In this document: positions 46,686-59,759 of the stretch, one piece after another
How positions within the stretch are numbered: position 1 is the first letter of the stretch
Layout of the letters: each line of letters begins with the position of its first letter
NCBI GenBank assembly: GCA_030035585.1
Contig: CM057464.1
Coordinates: forward strand, 31,265,465-31,329,464
DNA from: Dugong dugon
Taxonomy: Eukaryota > Chordata > Mammalia > Sirenia > Dugongidae
Reading direction: 5' to 3'
DNA length: 64,000 nt
Notes under the pieces: model-generated
Database searches by the model: none
What the model was told of the DNA's origin: nothing
Seen by the model: only the letters and a program-made list of their open reading frames with translations
Made by a program: the position numbers and the translations under genes

Positions 46686-49654
46686 TTAGTTTTTTAGTTT
46701 AGTCAACATGCATGTACATTTATTTGGATCGGCATCTTCAATATTTTATAAAGCATTTGGTCATTTTTAAAAAAAATCTTGGGTTTTAAGATCAGCAACT
46801 TAAACGTTTCTGAGTAATTTCAGTACGTAAAGATTATTTTCAAAGGAAATCTAGTACCCCTTCTCACAGAGGCATTATCACACAGCATACTTATAAGAGA
46901 TGATTTCCCCCACAGGCAAAACAAATAAAGATGGGTCTATTCATAGCCCTGAGACCTAAGATGGCCAAAATTTAATTTAAGTAGAGACACTGAGTTGTTT
47001 CTATGAAGGTGTCACATGGGCAACCAATAGCAGAGTCAGACAGCATCGCAGCAACAAGCACTGAATGGAACTAGAGATGACATTGAAGAGTTTTCTTCTA
47101 TTTAAAGAATATGACAGCATTTTTCTCTCCTCCACACCTCACTTTTCACTTCTAAATGATACTTGATGGGAACAAACTTCCATGGATTTTATGCCTTCTT
47201 AAGTAACCGAGGTCAATCTTAAAGAATATATTATGGCCCTCTGTGCTTTCCTTTTCTAGTCATTTACTTCACTGGTATTGACCACAATTTACCAACTGTG
47301 TTTATTTTTACCCTGGTAGGTGCAATCATTTCATGTTTTTGCTGAAGGACTCAATTCAATACCCAGATTATAAAGAGAGCACAATCTCATTTTTGACAGA
47401 AAAACAACACATAAGGAAAATGCAAAAGTAAATAAAACAGAAACAATTCTGGGAAAAAAGCATAAAAGAAGACTACCTATTTTCCTGATTTTTATAGCTC
47501 AAATGTCTTGGATTTGAACATTAACTCAGCAGGGACTTTCTCTGCAGATGGAACATGCCATTATTTTTCACAACAAGCACTAGACATCCAGGAGGAAGTA
47601 ATGATTGCAACCTAACTTAAGAAAGAAAAAAAAAAAAAAGACTCACGCAGCAGAAATAAACCCAATCAATACTACTTGGACATTACAAAGAGTTGTTAGC
47701 GTTCCTTTAAAGCACAGTCTCAAGATCCTGGTAAACTCTGACCATAACCATCAAACACAGCAGTTTGCTCAGGGAATAGCACTTTTCCTATCCAGACTCT
47801 TCCATTCCACGCTGTATCTCAGGTTAATGCAAGGTCAGATGTCAGGACTCCATTTTCTCTAACACCATGAACCATAAACAGCATTAGGCTTGGATGGTTA
47901 GAAGACTCCTGAAGGTTTTGAAGAATGAAAGCAAATGGTCATTTAGGTTTCAAAGTTGGCTTGTACCCTTCCTCACCTTATTTTTTCTTTTGTTTAACTG
48001 GTCTGTGTCTGCTGAACACATTGCTCCACTTAGTACTTCAGGCTGAACTGTGACCTTTGACATCACTCCATTTTGAAACAGCCTACTCTCTGGTAGTGGT
48101 CCCAAGCTGCCTCCAGGCTAGCAACCTAAACACTGTGGTGTCCTCCTCACACTGGGTCTACCACTTGCTCATGTGCAAGTTATAAAAGCCAGAACAATCT
48201 CCAGTCCCTCTCAAGGGCAGAGCTCCAATTTAAGAGTAATGGCTGGAGTAGGTGTTATTTGTACCTTGTGTCAAGCCGTGATTGTTCACATCTGGCTGCA
48301 AGCTGAATAGGGCTTTAGATTATTCAGAGCAGTTCAGAAAAACTGTTGGTAAGAGAGGGGAGAATGGTGGTCTTGACTTATCTTGTGGTCTTCAGGCAAG
48401 CCATGAAGTCACTTTTTAATGAAGAAATATAATCAGAAGTGTTTTCTTTAATAATCAGCAGTCATGTGGATACAGCCATACAAACCAAGACTGCAAATTC
48501 AAAAAAGAAAGAAAAAAAAAAAGTCAGTTAAAGGATCAAAGTAGACTAGGCATGCTTGCTTATAAGCTTTTCTGAGAACAGTACTGATTATGATTCAACA
48601 AAGAGGTTGCTGTGCACACACACACAAACACACATAAGTGAACACACATGTTAATTTTGGCCGTAGTTTTACATTTAATTTCTTCACACTAGGAAAGCAA
48701 TCGTATGGGCAAATCTTATTTCCACACTCTTCTTTTTCCCCTTTCTCTCTTCTTTGGCCGTTTTGTATAATGTGACCAGAGAGTACTTATTTAGGGCTCC
48801 AATTGTGATACTTGAGGATTAGAATCAAGCTGCAAATAAAAGCCATGCGAATACTGATAGAGAGACTCTCTGACATTTCTAGCCACTGCTTTTTCTTGAA
48901 AGTCTTCTGGGGTGAAAAGCACACACAACATCAGCTGCTATTCAAATATTGCATCTCATGCAGTGCTACAGAGCTGCATAAAAACGTATGTAGAGTATAT
49001 ACCATTCTACGTGATAGAAAAATAGAACTTTGCATTATAATTAGAGTGAGGCTAAAAAATACCTACGTGAGAAGTTAGACACAGGTTTGAAAAGTTAAAA
49101 TAATATATTAAATAGAATTTCAAATTAGTAAAACAAATTATTCTCCAGTGAACATGAAACTCTGTTTTGGGTTTCTTTCTTTTTTTTTTTTTTACTTGCA
49201 ATATTCCTTGCTACCTCTTCCAATATTAATTTGCAAAACTGAACTAGTCCTAGAGCAACAGATCATAAAATATACAAAAAAGAAGTAAGTCTGAATTGCC
49301 CTGTCATCCTTTTAATATCATATAATGAGATAGTGCAAATTAACAAAATAAGGAGATGATTAAACATGTCTTTTTTCAAAACTACACAATTGAACATCCC
49401 AGAAGCAATGCAGAAAAGATTATTTTTAAGTTGTCATCTTGACAGTTGCCCTTTAATTCATTTTAGGTAGGACCTTGCAAAATATATAAGAAAACAGGAG
49501 AACAAAAGACGTAAATGGTGGTGTTCTGATGTAGATTACTTTGGATACTTAACCTGTAAAAGGCAGTCCTCAGCTAAAATGTGTAAGATCCTGTTAGGAT
49601 AGCATGTCCTTTATTTCCTTTATTTTATAAATTTTTTTAATGAGAATCAACATC
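46686..49654. other. Unique stretch of about 3 kb, no gene seen
   Basis: This is the longest repeat-poor part of the window. No exon with splice context or recognisable protein is seen. It contains an A-run at 47624-47639, a short CA tract at 48619-48632 and another A-run at 48508-48521. A conserved non-coding element could be here but cannot be judged from one sequence. Confidence 0.45.
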
Positions 49655-49670
49655 AAGAATAAAAAATTTG
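49655..49670. repeat. Target-site duplication, left, of L1 fragment
   Basis: aagaataaaaaatttg, identical to 50553-50568. Confidence 0.9.
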
Positions 49671-50552
49671 TTTATAAAGACAATGTTCTACATTCTACCT
49701 TGGTGAGTAGAGTCTGGGGTCTTAAAAGCCTGTGAGCGGCCATCTAAGATACTCCACTGGTCTCATCCCTTCGGAAGCAAGGGAAAAGGAAGAGAACAGG
49801 ATACAAGGAAAAGATTAGTCCAAAGGACTAATGGACCACAGCTACCAAGGCCTCCACCAGATTGATTCCAGTACAGCTAGATGGTACCTGGCTACCACCA
49901 CTGACTGCTCTGACCAGGATCACAACAGAGGGTTCTGGACAGAGCTGGAGAAGGATGTAGAACAAAATTCTAACTCACAAAAAAAAGACCAGATTTAGTG
50001 GCCTAAAGAAGACTGGAGAAACCCCGAGAGTATGGCCCCCAGACACCCTTTTAGCACAGTGTTGAGTCATCTTCAAGGTTCACCGTTCAGCCTGGGAGTG
50101 GACAGCCCCATAAAACTAAATGGGACTAATGAGGTACAGCAGTCCAGGGACAAGCGCCAGAAGGTAGAAGGGGACAGGGAAGCTGATGATAGGGAACCCA
50201 AGGTTGAGTAAGGATAGTGTTGATGTGTTGTGAGGTCATTAACCATTGTTATAGGGCAACATGTGTACTAACTGTTAAATGAGGAACTATTTTGTTCTGG
50301 AAGCCTTCATCTAAAGTGAGAATAGCAGCACAATTGTAAGAGCATAGTCGATGTCACTGAACTGTGCACGTAGAAATTTTTGAAATGGTGTGTATTTGGC
50401 TATATACATTTTCCCCCAAAAAAAACAGTCGAGAAGGGAGAGGGTTGACATGTTGTGGGGTTGTTAACCAATGTCATAAAACAATATGTGTACTACTGTT
50501 TCATGAGAAACTATTTGTTCTGTAAGTCTACACCTGAAGTACAATTTAGAAA
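49671..50552 (+). mobile_element. L1 3'UTR fragment, younger family with two-unit tail
   Basis: This 5'-truncated L1 begins 'tttataaagacaatgttcta' and aligns with copy A from about 29066 to its end. It includes 'gtgagtagagtctggggtct', 'ggttgagtaaggatagtgtt' (unit 1), an internal A-tract at 50418-50425, and unit 2 up to 'tctgtaagtctacacctgaa' plus A-rich end. An exact 16-bp target-site duplication flanks it. Confidence 0.95.
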
Positions 50553-50568
50553 AAGAATAAAAAATTTG
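50553..50568. repeat. Target-site duplication, right, of L1 fragment
   Basis: aagaataaaaaatttg, identical to 49655-49670. Confidence 0.9.
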
Positions 50569-50899
50569 CAAAAAGCATACATTTCTTAAATAGAGATTAT
50601 TTTCTAGATCCAGATTCTGATTTTTCTAGAGTGTGGTTCACAGCAGTATGGTAACATTCATTCTGTTCTCTTATATTAAAAAGGATGATTCCAATCAAAA
50701 CAGTTCATGTTTATGGTGACAACTGACATAGTCTTTCATCTTCCAGGGCACTTTTTTTGTCTACTTAGTCCTCCTTAGGAGAATTAGCATCATTCATTCT
50801 ATGGTGATCTTCCCTTCTTGCCAGCTGTACATTTTACAGAAGCCCAATAAGTGTTTTGCAATTTTGTTGTTAGATGTATGGTTCCAGTTGATAAGCATA
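50569..50899. other. Unique stretch, no gene seen
   Basis: No feature recognised. Confidence 0.4.
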
Positions 50900-51424
50900 T
50901 ATATTACATTTTGGTATTCTGTTACACTGCTGTCCCAAAATGGACCATGCCCTCTGGTGTAGTCCCTGCTGTTTGAAACTGGGCTGGTCCTGTTAGATGC
51001 TTTAACCAATAGGATATGGTGGAAGTGACACTGTACCAATTCCAGGCCTAAGCCTAAGGGCCTGCCAGCTTCTGCTTTGACACTCTGGAGAGCCCCAGCT
51101 TCCCTTCTAGAAACTCTGGGTACCCTGCTGGAGAGACCGATGTGGAAAGCCAGTGTGGTGAGAACATACAGAAAAACAGAAACCCTGAAACTACTGGGGG
51201 AGAATCAGTGGACCCAACTGAAAGATAAAGTGAAAGTCTCAGACTCTCCTTGAGCCACTGTGAGCCTCCTACATGTCTGAGGCAACCACTGTGTGGATGA
51301 AGAAGCTACTTTGGATAATGCAACACAGACATACATTTCCTTGTGACATCGTGAGAAATAATTAAAGAAATATTTATTTAAGTCATTAAGCTCTAGGGTT
51401 GTCTCTTACACAGCAGTTTAAAAA
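50900..51424 (+). mobile_element. Ancient LTR-like repeat, family unresolved
   Basis: Segments such as 'ccagcttctgctttgacact', 'gtaccctgctggagagaccg' and the end 'tttaagtcattaagctctag' then 'ttgtctcttacacagca' have the style of old mammalian solo-LTR or similar repeats (aagccactaagttttgggg ... ttacacagcaa). I cannot name the family, and a different repeat class is possible. Confidence 0.35.
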
Positions 51425-51620
51425 AGCTGCCACCTATTCTGACACATGACAACCTCATGTATTTCAGAGCAGAAATGCACATTATAGGATTTTTAAATGC
51501 CATGCTCTTTCAGAAATATATTGCCAGGCCTTTCTTCCAAGGAACCTCTGGGTGGATTTGAAATGCCAACCTTTAGGTTAGTAGTTGAATGCCTAACCAT
51601 CTGCACCACCCAGGGACTTC
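51425..51620 (-). mobile_element. AfroSINE, long form, diverged
   Basis: The reversed blocks are 'ctattctgacacatgacaac', 'ttataggatttttaaatgcc', 'atattgccaggcctttcttc', 'gggtggatttgaaatgccaa', 'ggttagtagttgaatgccta' and 'gcaccacccagggacttc'. Confidence 0.88.
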
Positions 51621-52109
51621 ACACAGTAGTCGATAACCAAAATATTTCTATTCCCTTGACTTTCTTTGCATTTTAAAGAATTAGATTTTTTAAAAGATAC
51701 AAACTAATAGCACACAGGGCCCTATCTAATTCTATACTCTCTTTCTCTAGCACTCTCAGCCTCTACTCAGTCTCTTAGATTGAGACTCATGAGGAGACAG
51801 TTTACTATAAACAGAGAAGAAGGAACTTTTAATTGACTTCAGATCTTAAAAAAAGGGAGGTGGGGTATAGATTATATGAGTACTTGAGCAAACTTGCTAT
51901 TTTCTTCCTAAGTAAAGACACTTTTTTATGTTCCCTCTTTTATTGTTGGCCTATGGGTAAAGGATGAACACTTTAATGAACCTGAATATCTCTAAGAGAG
52001 ATTGGGAGAAAGAGATAAAGACATGAACTCAACAGAACACGTCCCAATCTAGAATACAGGACTTTTCCTGGGGTTCTTTTAATCTTCCTGGGTTTCGAAT
52101 GAATATTCA
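51621..52109. other. Unique stretch, no gene seen
   Basis: No feature recognised. Confidence 0.4.
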
Positions 52110-52200
52110 GATGATTTTTCATTTATTTATTCCATCTATTCATTCACTGAGCATTCAACAAGCTTCAGAGAACTCTACAATGTGTCAGAAATACTATTTT
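52110..52200 (-). mobile_element. Possible L2 3' fragment
   Basis: 'tttatttattccatctattc' followed by 'attcactgagcattcaacaa' and 'tacaatgtgtcagaaatact' resembles the reversed L2 end (ttcattcaacaaatatttattgagcacc...gtgccaggcac). Confidence 0.4.
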
Positions 52201-52349
52201 CTTATCTGATTTTTTTTAACCTTTGAATAACTAGCTAAATTTAAGGCAATAAAGTTCAGGAACAATCAGCCTCTCCTGGATCTCTTGAAGCCAACTAGAT
52301 TTAAAAACATAACAAAACAAAAAAAATCAGAATCAGGTTCTGTATTACC

Positions 52350-52470
52350 TATTGTCTTTGTGTGTGTGTGCTTACTCCAATATTTAGTACAGTGTCATTC
52401 AGAAAGAATGAGCATAAGAAAACAGATGGATATATAAATGAATGTGTGAGCAAATGAATGAACGATGCTG
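52350..52470 (+). mobile_element. Possible L2 3' end with TGAA tail
   Basis: 'aatatttagtacagtgtcat' and a tail with 'aaatgaatgtgtgagcaaat' then 'gaatgaacga' fit the L2 3' end pattern. Very diverged. Confidence 0.4.
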
Positions 52471-53249
52471 AATTAAGTAGAGCATAGGACTAATCAATCT
52501 ACACATATATCTTATATTGAATATTTATTCCAGATTATCATTAAGAGAGAAAACAGAGCCATTTTTAGAAAGCAAGACTAATGTTAACTTAGTCCTAGAA
52601 TTTTCAAAAGGTCAAGAATTTCTCTTGCTCTCTGGAGCAGCCTACAACTGCTCAAAAATAAAACCCTACCTCAGTGCTGAATTTAGTCTCCCAGAATAAA
52701 TTAATGACTCAACCACTTGATTTTAAAAGAGCACTGCAAATTTAGTAGATTTTAAAATAAAGTAAGAACAAAGTAAGTTCACAGTTGTCTGGGTCTGGAG
52801 ATAGTTGTACAGATGCCAGAAGAACTTCCATCCTGTAGGTACTGCATAGTCTTTCTTGAGCCCCATTCAAGCAACCTCGCAGTCTGGGGAAAGAAGCAGA
52901 GAGAACGCAGAGACTGAGAAACTTGCATTCCTACCATACATGTTTCTGCAATCATCAGTAGGGTTCATTTTTAAGTCAAATACCAGATATAGTACATAAA
53001 AGCAGAACAAAGTTAATGACAGTAGATGTGACCACTAATCGTTATCACAAGTGTTGAATAAAAATTGGAAGAGGGGAAAACTAGATGAATGTAGAAAGCA
53101 AGCTGGGTCTGTATTATTTAGAAAAACTCAAAATTGAGCAAAAAATAATAGGAATCCCAGGAGGCAAGATTATCTGCAATACAAATGGAAAGGGTATTGG
53201 ATGATAACTTTTAGGAAGGACACTAATCTGTTTTTGTGCTAGAGACAAA
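52471..53249. other. Unique stretch, no gene seen
   Basis: No feature recognised. Confidence 0.4.
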
Positions 53250-53620
53250 AGGTTTCAAATATCCCTTGCTGCATAACAAACTACTCTAAAACTTAAAATA
53301 AATAAATAAATAGATTATTTGCTCACAATTCTGCAGTTTGGGCTTGACTTTGATACAGTGTCAGTTGGGGTGGCTCAGCTGGAGCTGGGGGATCTATTTC
53401 AATTATGGATCACTCATTTGCATGGCAAGATGGTGTCAGTTGTTAGTCAGAAGCTCAGGGGCTGCTAGCCAGTGTCTTGGCTCTTCCCCACATGGCGTCT
53501 TCCTGGAGTTAGCTTTATTTGTGCGCTGGCCCTCAGGGCTTCAAGTCCTTCTCACATGTAAAACATGCTTCCTTCCTTCCAAGACCCACAAAACCTTATC
53601 TCACTATAGCATAGTTTTAG
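53250..53620 (+). mobile_element. Ancient mammalian interspersed repeat, family unresolved
   Basis: 'cttgctgcataacaaactac' followed by 'ctcacaattctgcagtttgg', 'ggtggctcagctggagctgg' and 'ctcttccccacatggcgtct' is a repeat pattern common in mammalian genomes. It contains a short (AAAT)n at 53293-53310. The orientation is uncertain. Confidence 0.45.
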
Positions 53621-53647
53621 GTTTGAAGTCAAAACTCTTATTACCAA

Positions 53648-54306
53648 GGACTTCTGGCAACATGGTACTCTAGGCAGAAGCACCACGTTGTCCCTCCACA
53701 GCAAAGATCTGAAAAACTAAGCCAAACAGAGAGAAAAGCAATCCTGAAATCCTAAACATCAAATGAGGAGATAAAGAACTCAGCCAAGCGCCAAATGGAA
53801 AAAGAAACTGACAGAGAACAGAGAGTGAGGAGAAATACATGGAGAGGTCCCCTATCAGCTAATGCAGCACAGTTCCACCATCTTGGACTCCTATCAGAGA
53901 CCAGCAAATAGGGAGTACGAGAAAGCAGCTTCACAGAGACGCCAGCAGGAGACAGAAAAACCGGTAAACAGCAATATACGCTTTCCCACCCCCCACCCTT
54001 CTTCACCCCTACTTGGCCTCCTCTGCTTCCCACGGCCACAGTCTCTTGGCCGGGAAGCACCGGCTGCTTGGATTCCACCAGCCCGCACTGGCCAACTACC
54101 TGAGTGCCATTTGTTGGCTGCTGGTGCTGCTTTTTTCTGCTTCTTTTGATTTCTTCCTTACCTCTCACCACCTCCCCCTTCTTTTGCTCAAATACCTGGC
54201 TCCGTGCTCCATCTTTGCTTCTTCCTGAGGGGTTGTGAAGCTCTGTTCAAGTGTGGAACTGCTTCCTGGTCCATACTGCCATGCTGGTGGGATCCCGGGG
54301 CTTTTT
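53648..54306 (+). promoter_or_regulatory. L1 copy E 5'UTR, first part
   Basis: It holds the L1 start region, with the YY1-like core mutated to gcaacatggtac (around 53657), then 'aggcagaagcaccacgttgt', 'ccaccatcttggactcctat' and the GC-rich block. It is cut by copy C after 'gggatcccggggctttttt'. Confidence 0.75.
54289..54306. repeat. Target-site duplication, left, of L1 copy C
   Basis: gggatcccggggcttttt, compared with gggatctcggggcttttt at 61333-61350 (one mismatch at a CpG-like site). Confidence 0.88.
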
Positions 54307-54308
54307 TT

Positions 54309-55474
54309 AATATATATATCTTTTTATTGTACTTAGGTGAAGGCTTACAGAACAAATAGTTTCTCATTAAACAGTAGTACACATATTATTTTATGACATT
54401 GGTTAACAACCCCACTACATGTCAACCCTCTAACTTCTCAACCTTTTTTTTTGGTGGAAATACACATAGCCAAAGACACACCATTTCAAAAATTTCTCCA
54501 TGCACAGTTCAGTGACACTGACTATGATCTTCCAATTGTGCTGTTATTCTCACTTAAGATGAAGGCTTACAGAAAAAAATAGTTTCTCATTTAACAGTTG
54601 CTACAAATGTTGCCCTATGACAATGGTAAACAATCTCACAACACATCAACAATATCCTTACCCAAACTTGGGTTCCCTATCACCAGCTTCCTTGTCCCCT
54701 TCTGCCTTCTGGCCCTTGTCACTGGACTACTGTACCTCATTAGTCTTATTTGGTTTTACGGGCCTGTCCACTCCCAAGCTGAACAGTGAACCTCGGAGAT
54801 AACTTCACCACTGAGCTAAAAGGGTGTCTGGGGGCCATACTCTTGAGGTTTCTCCAGTCTCCTTTAGGCCAGTAAATCTGGTCTTTTTTTTTTTTGTTAG
54901 ATAGAATTATTTTCTACATAATTCTCCAGCTCTGCCCAGAACCCTCTGTAGTGATCCTGGTCAGAGCAGTCAGTGGTGGTAGCCAGGAACCATCTAGCTG
55001 TACCAGACTCAGTCAGGTGGAGGCCTTGGTAGCTGTGGACAATTAGTCCTTTGAACTAATGTTTTCCTTGTAACCTGTTCTCTTCATTCTCCCTTGCTCC
55101 CAAAGGGATGAGACCAGCGGAGAATCTTAGATGGCTGCTCACAGGCTTTTAAGACCCCAGACACTACTCACCAAGGTAGAATGTAGAGCATTGTCTTTAT
55201 AAGCTGTGTCATGCCAATTGAGCTAGATGTTCCCCTAGACCATGCTCCCCATGGCCCTCCGCCAGCAATTCAGTCCCTCAGGGAGTTTGGATGTGTCTGT
55301 GGGGCTTCCATGACCTTTCCTTGAACAAGTTGTGCTAGTTTCCCCTGTATTGTGTACTGTCTCACCCAAGATACCCCTTATCTATTGCGTATTTAGTATT
55401 TCCCCCCCACCCCTCCCATCCCTGGTAACCAACAAAGATTGTTACATTTTGTGTGTGAACTTTTTCATGGGTTT
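54309..55474 (-). other. L1 copy C 3'UTR with two-unit tail
   Basis: The tail T-tract (sense A) at 54444-54452 separates unit 2 (54330-54443) from unit 1 (from 54453). The G-rich tract lies at 55402-55422 (C-rich on the plus strand). Same order as in copies A and B. Confidence 0.85.
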
Positions 55475-58400
55475 TTACAATAGAGGTCTCCTACAATATT
55501 TGTCCTTTTGTGATTGCCTTATTTCACTCAGCATAACATCCTCGGGTTTCATCCATGTTATGAGATGCTTCACAGATTCATTGTTGTTCTTTCTCGTTGC
55601 ATAGTACTCCACTGTGTGTATGTACCATAGTTTGTTTATCCATTCATCTGTTGATGGGCATCTAGGTTGTTTCCATTGTTCTGCTATTATGAACAATGCT
55701 GCAATGAACATAGGGGTGCATATGTCTATTCGAATGACGACTCTTATTTCTGTAGGATACATTCCTAGGAGTGGAATTGATAGATCAAATGGTATGTCTA
55801 TTTCTAGCTTTCTGAGGAAGTGCCATATCATTTTCCAAACTGGTTGTATCATTTTGCATTCCCACCATCAGTGGATAAGAGTTCCAATCTCCCCGCAACC
55901 CCTCCAGCATTTGTTATTTCCAGTGTTTTTGATTTGTGCCAGTAATGCTGGGGTGAGATGGTATCTCATAGTGGTTTTAATTTGCATTTCTCTAATGGCT
56001 AGTGATTGCGAGCATTTATTCATGTGTCTATTGGCCATTTGAATGTCTTCTTTGGTGAAGTGTCTGTTCATTTCCTTTGACCATTTTTTAATAGGATTGT
56101 CTGTCTTTTTGTTGTAGAGGTTGGATTTTCTTGTAGATTATGGAGATTAGACATTTGTCTGACTTGTACTGTCCAAAAATTTTTTCCCAGTCTGTAGGTT
56201 CCCTTTTTACTCTTTTGGTGAAGTCTTTTGAAGAGCATAGGTGTTTGATTTTTAGAAGATCCTATTTATCTAGCTTATCTATTGGGGTTTGTGCGTTGAT
56301 GGTTATGGTTTGTATCTTGTTAATGCCATGTATTAAGGCTTGAAGTGTTTGTCCTATTTTTTCTTCTATGAACTTTATAGTTTTAGGCTTTATATTCAGG
56401 TCTTTGATCCATTTTGAAGTAGTTTTTGTATACAGTGTGAGGTACGGGTTCTGTTTCATTTTTTTGCAGATGGATATCCAGTTTTGCCAGCACTATTTGT
56501 TAAAAAGACTGTATTTTCCTCATTTGATGGACTTTGGGCCCTTGTCGAAGATCAGGTGACCATAGGTGGATGGATTTACATCTGGGTTCTCAATTCTGTT
56601 CCATTCGTCAATGTATCTGTCGTTGTACCAGTACCAGGCTGTTTTAACTACTGTAGCTGTATAGTAGGTTATGAAGTCAGGTAGTATGAGTCCTCCAACT
56701 TTATTCTTCTTCTTCAGTAGTGCTTTACTTATTCAGGGCTTCTTCCCTTCCCATATAAAGTGAATGATTAGTTTTTCCATCTCTTTGAAGAATGTTGTTG
56801 GTATCTGGATTGGGATTGCGTTGTATTTGTAAATTTCTTTGGGTAGAATTGTCATTTTCACAATGTTGAGTCTGCCTATTGATGAGCATGGTATGTTCTA
56901 TTTATGTAGATCCATTTGGGTTTCATGCAGTAGTGTTTTCTAGTTTTCTTTGTATAGGTCTTTTACATCCCTGGTCAGATTTATTCATAAGTATTTTATT
57001 TTTTTAGGGGCTACTGAAAATGGTATTGTTTTCCTGATTTCCTTTTCCTCATTCTCTTTATTGGTGAATAAGAATAGAACTGATTTTATATGTTTATCTT
57101 GTATCCTGCTACTCTGCTGAATCTTTCTATTAGTTGCAGTAGATTTCTCGTGGAGTCTTTAAGGTTTTCTGTGTGTAGTATCATATCATCTGCAAACAGG
57201 GACACTTTAACTTCTTCATTACCAATTTGGATTCCCTTTATTTCTTTTTCTTGCCTTATTGCTCTAGCTAGAACTTCCAGCACAGTGTTAAATAGGAGTG
57301 GTGATAAAAGGCATCCTTGTCTTGTTGCTGTTCTCAAGGGGAATGTTTTCAGCCTCTCTCCATTATGAATGATGTTGGCCGTCGGTTTTGCATAGATGCC
57401 CTTTATTATGTTGAGAAAGTTCCCTTCTACACCTATTTTATTGAAAGTTTTCATCAGGAATGGGTGTTGGACTTTGTCAAATGCCTTTTCTGCATCAATT
57501 GAGATGATCCTGTGATTCTTTTCTTTCCTTTTATTTATGTGGTGGATTACATTGATTGATTTTCTAATGTTGAACCATCCTTGCATACCTGGTATGAACC
57601 CTACTTGGTTGTGGTGTATTATTTTTTTGATATGATGCTAAATTCTATTGGCTAGAATTTTGTTCAGAATTTTTGCATCTATATTCATGAGAGATATTGA
57701 TCTGTAATTTTCTTTTTTTGTGACGACCCTGCCTGGTTTTTGTATCAGTGTTATGCTGGCTTCATAGAATGAATTTGGAAGTGTTGCTTCCTCTTCTATG
57801 CTCTGAAATAGCTTGAGTAGAACTGGTACAAGTTCTTCTGTAAATGTTTTGTAGAACTCTCCAGTGAAGCCATGTGGGCCAGGGCTTTTTTTGGTTGGGA
57901 GTTTTTTTATTACCTTTTCAATCTCTTCTCCGGTTATGGGTCTGTTCAGATTTTCAACATCACTTTGTTGTAGTTTGGGTAGGCCATGTGTTTCTAGAAA
58001 TTTATCTATTTCCTCTAGGTTTTCAAATTTGTTGGAGTATAGTTTTTCATAATATTCTTTTATAATCCATTTTATTTCGGTTGAGTCTGTTGTAATGTCC
58101 CCCATTTCATTTCTTATTTGGGTTATTTGTGTCCTCTTCTTTTTTTCTTTTGTCAGTCTGGCCAGTGGTTTATCGATTTTGTTGATTCTTTCAAAGAACC
58201 AACTTTTGGTTTTGTTGATTCTTTCTATTGTTTTTCTGTGCTATATTTCATTTATTTCTGCTCTGATCTTTACTATTTCCTTTCTTCCGGGGGTTGTGGC
58301 CCTTTTTGTTTCAGTGTCCTCTTTCTATTTGTTCTAGTTGTGTAGTTAATGTTTTGATTTTGTCCCTTTCTTCTTTTTTGATATGTGCATCTATTGCTAT

Positions 58401-59298
58401 AAATTGTCCTCTGAGAATTGCCTTTGCTGTTTCCCAAAGATTTTGGTGTGATGTGTTTTCATTCTCATTTGATTTTAGGAATTTTTTAATTCCATCTCTG
58501 ATTTCTTCTATTACCCACTGATGTGTAAGCAGGGTATTATTCAGTTTCCATGTAATTAATTTTTTTTTCCTTGCTCTCTCTATTGTTAATTTCTACCTTG
58601 ATGGCATTGTGGTCAGAGAAGATACTTTGAATTATCTCAGCCTTTTGGATCTTGTTGAGGATTGCTCTGTGGCCTAAGATGTGGTCTATTCTGGAGAACG
58701 TTCCAGGTGCATGGGAAAAGTATGTGTACTTTGCAGTGGTTGGATGGAGAGTTTTATAGATGTCTATGAGGTCAAGTTGGCTGATTGTGCCCTTTAGGTC
58801 TTCTGTATCTTTGCTGAGTTTCTTTTCAGTCATTCTGTCTTTTACTGAGAGTGGTGTGTTGAAGTCTCCTACTATTATTGTGGAACTGTCAATTTCTCTT
58901 TTCAGTGTTGTTAGAGCTTGTTTTATGTATTTTGGAGCCCTGTCATTGGGTGCATAGATGTTTATTATGGTTATGTCTTCATGATGGATCATCCCCTTAT
59001 TCATTATATACTGTCCTTCTTTGTCTTTTATGGTAGATGTTGTTTTAAAGTCTATTTTATCTGAGATTAGATTTGCCACTCCTGCTCTTTTAAGGAAGTT
59101 GTTAGCTTGATGTATTTTTTTCCAACCTTTGACTTTTAATAAATTCACATCTTTGTTTCTAAGGTGTGTCTCTTGTAGACAGCATATTGATGGATCCTGT
59201 TTCCTTATCCATTCTGTCACTCTCTGTCTCTTTTTGGGTGCATTGAGTCCGTTTACATTCAGTGTAATTGTTGATAGATGTGAGTTTGTTGCTGTCAT
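55475..59298 (-). pseudogene. L1 copy C ORF2, broken after an intact endonuclease domain
   Basis: The first 253 codons (59298-58537) form an open AP-type endonuclease domain with all expected motifs: NVNG (about residues 14-17), QETHLR (about 42-47), [19 protein letters not shown] and SDHNAIKVE. The frame then runs out of register at an A-run ('[11 protein letters not shown]', then stop; copy B reads KEKKSTTWK). The RT part (57586-57086) has SIDAEKAFD, '[12 protein letters not shown]' (P to L in the GCPLSP motif) and FADD (57196-57185). The C-terminal frame (55852-55475) ends KDKYCRRPLL. Its total length of about 1275 codons is normal. Not functional as a whole. Confidence 0.94.
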
Positions 59299-59759
59299 TT
59301 TGTAGTGCTTTTTTTTTGGTGCCGACGTTTTCTTTGTTCTACTTACTCTCTTATGCTGAGTTACTTTTGTTTGTGGAATTTTTTTTTTATTTCTTTTGTT
59401 TTTTTAGGTTTTGTTTTTGCTGAGACTTTATGTTTTTCCTCTTTTTTTTTATGAGTATGTTTGTTAACTTTCTTTGTGGTTACCATGAATTTTACCCTTA
59501 TCTTTCTATGTCTGTAGCAGTCTACCATTACTTGGTATTGCCTTGCCTTCCTTTTCATTAGAAGGTTCTATACCTATGCCATTTATTCCCTCTTTTATTG
59601 TTTTGATGTTGTTGTCATTTATTGATTAACTTCTCTGATTCCCTGTTGTATTTCTTTTGGTTTTGGATAGTCCTTGAGAGTTCATTTCCTAGAATGGTAT
59701 CTGGCTTGTACGATCCTGCGTCCTAGGTTCTGCCTGTGAGTTGAAGCTGTTGGTCCTCA

